A stretch of DNA of 64,000 nt from positions 868,001 to 932,000 of the forward strand of contig NZ_FNWL01000001.1 in assembly GCF_900108095.1 (NCBI RefSeq), written 5' to 3'. Under the pieces are notes generated by a model. That model ran no database searches. It was not told the origin of the DNA and saw only the letters and a program-made list of their open reading frames with translations. The DNA is from Natronorubrum sediminis. Its GTDB lineage: Archaea > Halobacteriota > Halobacteria > Halobacteriales > Natrialbaceae. Numbering within the stretch: the first letter of the stretch is position 1; each line of letters begins with the position of its first letter. Shown here in pieces: positions 61,890 through 64,000 of the stretch. The translations under genes were made by a program, and so were the position numbers.

Positions 61890-62006
61890 GTGTAATATTG
61901 GAAGGACCACAATATACCCCGTCTGGTACAGTTCACGAACGCCCGAAGTGAACGTACCGTGACTGTGGCGTGGTACTCGGCAGCGATCACAACGACTCGA
62001 TGGCAA

Positions 62007-62336
62007 TTAGACGTCGGTTCGAGCGCTGTCGCCTGACTCGACGCGAGCGGCTGTCGATTTGGAGACCGCTGTCCCATCGATCGCAATCTCGAGGCCGTTC
62101 TCGACCTTGACGACGATGTCGTGTCCGTCGTAGCTGAATTCGAGGTGACCAGAGCGGGAGCCGTGTCGTCGGGTCGGTTCGAACAGGGCGTCCAGCGAAT
62201 CGGGATCGATCCACTCGTACAGTGGTGGGAGTTCGGTTACGGGAACTTCCCGTCGGTCCGCGACCGCTGTGACGACCGCGACGCTTACGGATTCATCGAG
62301 GCCGCTCTCAGTCGAACCGATGGATAGATCGCTCAC
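62007..62336 (-). CDS. HalOD1 output-domain protein
   Basis: 109 residues. SVAVVTAVADRREVPVTELPPLYEWIDPDSLDALFEPTRRHGSRSGHLEFSYDGHDIVVKVENGLEIAID matches the haloarchaeal HalOD1 domain (xVxxAVAxxxgvdpxxLxPLYxxIDPDALDxLF...G.v.FxYxGxxVxVxxxG.v.i). These small proteins occur beside two-component genes, but none is present here. A TATA-like ACATTTTTCCC lies ~27 bases upstream on the minus strand. Confidence 0.88.
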   Translation of the reverse strand: MSDLSIGSTESGLDESVSVAVVTAVADRREVPVTELPPLYEWIDPDSLDALFEPTRRHGSRSGHLEFSYDGHDIVVKVENGLEIAIDGTAVSKSTAARVESGDSARTDV

Positions 62337-62599
62337 GCTTCACCCCAACGTTCGGGAAGGGAAAAATGTAGTGGCCGTGTGTCATGATTGATCAGCGGTT
62401 TAGATGTCCCTGTATCGCTGTGAATTCGCCAGTAGTGGGTCGTTCTCGCTACAATAATTCCAACATCACAGCACTCGAGGTCGATTCCGGCGAGCGACTC
62501 GAGGGACGCTCGAGAGGCAGGCAGTTCGAACTGGCCGGATCGAGTCGAATCCGTCGGAGATCAGAAACAGCAAAGACGACCGCGACACCTGCATCGACT

Positions 62600-62962
62600 A
62601 TGTTCGAGGTAACGTCGCTCGCTTTCGGCCTCCTCATCACCGTGTTGTTCGGTTCGTGGCTCGTGAACCGAGTACGTGGGGGGAGCAACTCGTCGGATCG
62701 ACAGCAATCGTACGAACGTCACCGGGACGCTCAACAACGTGAAGCGCCGGTCGAAATCGGTGACAGCCACGACGTTGCCGTCCAGGAGTTTACCGAACAC
62801 CACACCGGCGAGCGACAGGCCGTCTGCAAGGTCCAGGGATTCGTTGTCTTCGTCGAGAACATTCCCGACGGCCTCGCCGTCGGCGACGTAATCGAAGTCA
62901 CGATCCTCTCGTTCAACCGCGGACACACCTCCGCGACGGCGACCTTCGAGCGCCGCGCCTGA
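62600..62962 (+). CDS. membrane-anchored TRAM-domain protein
   Basis: 120 residues from ATG 62600 (MFEVTSLAFGLLITVLFGSWLVNRV, one N-terminal TM). The C-terminal half is a TRAM domain: PVEIGDSHDVAVQEFTEHHTGERQAVCKVQGFVVFVENIPDGLAVGDVIEVTILSFNRGHTSATATFERRA. TRAM binds RNA and in haloarchaea occurs as small single-domain proteins and attached to RumA/MiaB-type enzymes. The TM-TRAM combination suggests an RNA-binding protein at the membrane. The frame upstream to 62384 is not coding-like. Confidence 0.85.
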   Translation: MFEVTSLAFGLLITVLFGSWLVNRVRGGSNSSDRQQSYERHRDAQQREAPVEIGDSHDVAVQEFTEHHTGERQAVCKVQGFVVFVENIPDGLAVGDVIEVTILSFNRGHTSATATFERRA

Positions 62963-63041
62963 TTCGTCGCTGCCTGAATGGTCCCTCCTCCCGATGATCG
63001 CTATCGACAGCCTCTTTCGCGCGCCCCCGCCATAATCGAGT

Positions 63042-64000
63042 ATGACCGATTACTTCGAAGTCCACGAGCGCGACGGGGCCGCTCGAGTGGGCGAACTCCG
63101 CCTCGAGTCGTCCGTGACGACCCCGGCGCTCGTCGACGATGTCCTCGCTGACGCCGGCTCGCTCTGGAGCGGCGAACGGGAGGTCCCTACGGGAGACGAC
63201 TCCCAACTCACCGTACTCCCCCACCGGGCGTTCCCCGGCGGGACGGCCGACGAGGTTCAAGAATCGTTCGCCGTCGACCATCCGGACGTCGACTACCCGA
63301 GCGTCGCCGTCGTCTCGAGCGAGCACGTGAGGGCCCAAGAGACCGACGCCTACGCCGTCTCCGACGTGCAGTCGATTACGGGCCACGGGGCGGCGCTCGT
63401 CGACGCCGTCGTCTCCGTCCGCGAGGAGATTCCGACCGACACCGCGCTCTTTTTCTCCGGTGTCGCTACGCCTCGAAACGTTGCCCTCCTCGCCTACGCG
63501 GGCGTCGATTTGTTCGACGAGACCGCGGCCGTCGTGAAGGGAACCGAGGGACGGTATCTCACCACCGACGAGGCCTACTTCCTCGAGGACCTCGCGGAAC
63601 TGCCGTGCTCGTGTCCGGTCTGTCAGAAACCACGCGAGGAGTTCACTCGACAGGACTGTGCCGAACACAACGCCAACGCGCTCGCGGCCGAACTCGCCAT
63701 CGTCCGCCGTCGGATTCGAGACGGGCGACTCCGCGATTACGTCGAAGGACAGGCCCGCCAGGACCAGTGGCTCACCGCCGCCATGCGCGAACTCGATTCC
63801 CAGTGGGGCTACCTCGAGGAGCGAACCCCAATCTTGCGAGACGCCGAGATTTCGGCGGCGACCGAGGACACCCTGCGTCGCGTCGAGATCCAGCGCTACG
63901 CGGATCGCGTGACGAGTCGCTACCGCAACCGGTTCAAGAACCCGCTCGTTCTCGTCCCCTGCTCGGCCGCCAAACCCTACAGCGAGTCCCAGAGCCACCG
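63042..64000 (+). CDS. arcS: archaeosine synthase ArcS, N-terminal part (runs off the window)
   Basis: About 320 codons visible from ATG 63042 (MTDYFEVHERDGAARVGELRLES); no stop before the right edge. A degenerate TGT-like domain (TTPALVDDVLADAGSLWSGE..., [87 protein letters not shown]) carries the CSCPVC zinc site, and the visible end PLVLVPCSAAKPYSESQSH is the ArcS-specific PCSxxKPYSxSxSH motif. ArcS amidates preQ0-15 of tRNA to archaeosine, following TgtA (56018). Symbol also written tgtA2. Confidence 0.93.
   Translation, partial: MTDYFEVHERDGAARVGELRLESSVTTPALVDDVLADAGSLWSGEREVPTGDDSQLTVLPHRAFPGGTADEVQESFAVDHPDVDYPSVAVVSSEHVRAQETDAYAVSDVQSITGHGAALVDAVVSVREEIPTDTALFFSGVATPRNVALLAYAGVDLFDETAAVVKGTEGRYLTTDEAYFLEDLAELPCSCPVCQKPREEFTRQDCAEHNANALAAELAIVRRRIRDGRLRDYVEGQARQDQWLTAAMRELDSQWGYLEERTPILRDAEISAATEDTLRRVEIQRYADRVTSRYRNRFKNPLVLVPCSAAKPYSESQSH

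Overview
The window is chromosomal DNA of a halophilic archaeon (class Halobacteria), most likely a member of the Natrialbaceae. The evidence is high G+C with C/G-ending codons, very acidic proteins (Asp/Glu-rich), few ribosome-binding sites with many apparently leaderless genes, Tat-type lipoprotein signals (RR...LAGC), archaeal markers (aIF5B, Nob1, TrmY, Pus10, archaeosine enzymes, split GMP synthase) and several haloarchaea-only families (HalX, HalOD1, DUF5812, DUF7511). I saw no rRNA, tRNA, CRISPR array or intact insertion sequence.

Layout. 0-5.4 kb: a compact lysine operon by the succinylase DAP route (dapA end, dapB, dapD, lysA, dapF, dapE). 5.4-10.4 kb: membrane proteins, a CPBP protease, a HalX response regulator, an acyl-CoA dehydrogenase, a cupin and NikR. 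10.4-13.65 kb: divergent purB and a purN-purH fusion, then a repeat-rich gap with a copied purH 3' end. 14.2-23.2 kb: lipoprotein, carA facing an Lrp regulator across a palindrome, FemAB-like acyltransferase, idi, MoaB-like protein, MTHFS-like protein and a 0.5 kb gap with hairpins. 23.25-26.2 kb: pyrG-guaAb operon. 26.3-34.6 kb: membrane proteins, an acyltransferase, infB, PRC-barrel, nob1, CPBP. 34.7-41.9 kb: pgi, a receiver protein, DUF5812, secF-secD, a Ca/Na exchanger, rnhB. 41.9-47.5 kb: a VapBC-like pair with a palindromic operator, pus10, an HtrA-like lipoprotein, small haloarchaeal proteins, trmY, a PPOX-fold protein. 47.6-55.7 kb: an accessory stretch of exported acidic low-complexity proteins (lipoprotein with in-frame stops, deacetylase-like protein with 23 Asp, decayed gene, duplicated-module protein, DUF4397 protein, modular beta-block/acidic-linker protein). 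56.0-64 kb: tgtA, nosD-nosF-nosY facing nosL, HalOD1, TRAM protein, and the start of arcS, which runs off the window.

Functional links: Pus10 and TrmY act one after the other on tRNA position 54; TgtA and ArcS act one after the other on archaeosine-15 and flank the nos cluster. purB and purNH supply purine synthesis, carA and pyrG pyrimidines, guaAb GMP. The NosDFY/NosL set would mature or support the copper centre of N2O reductase, but no nosZ is present here. The most unusual item is the 488-residue secreted protein at 54.2-55.7 kb, with five short period-5 beta-like blocks joined by acidic linkers that repeat a conserved motif.
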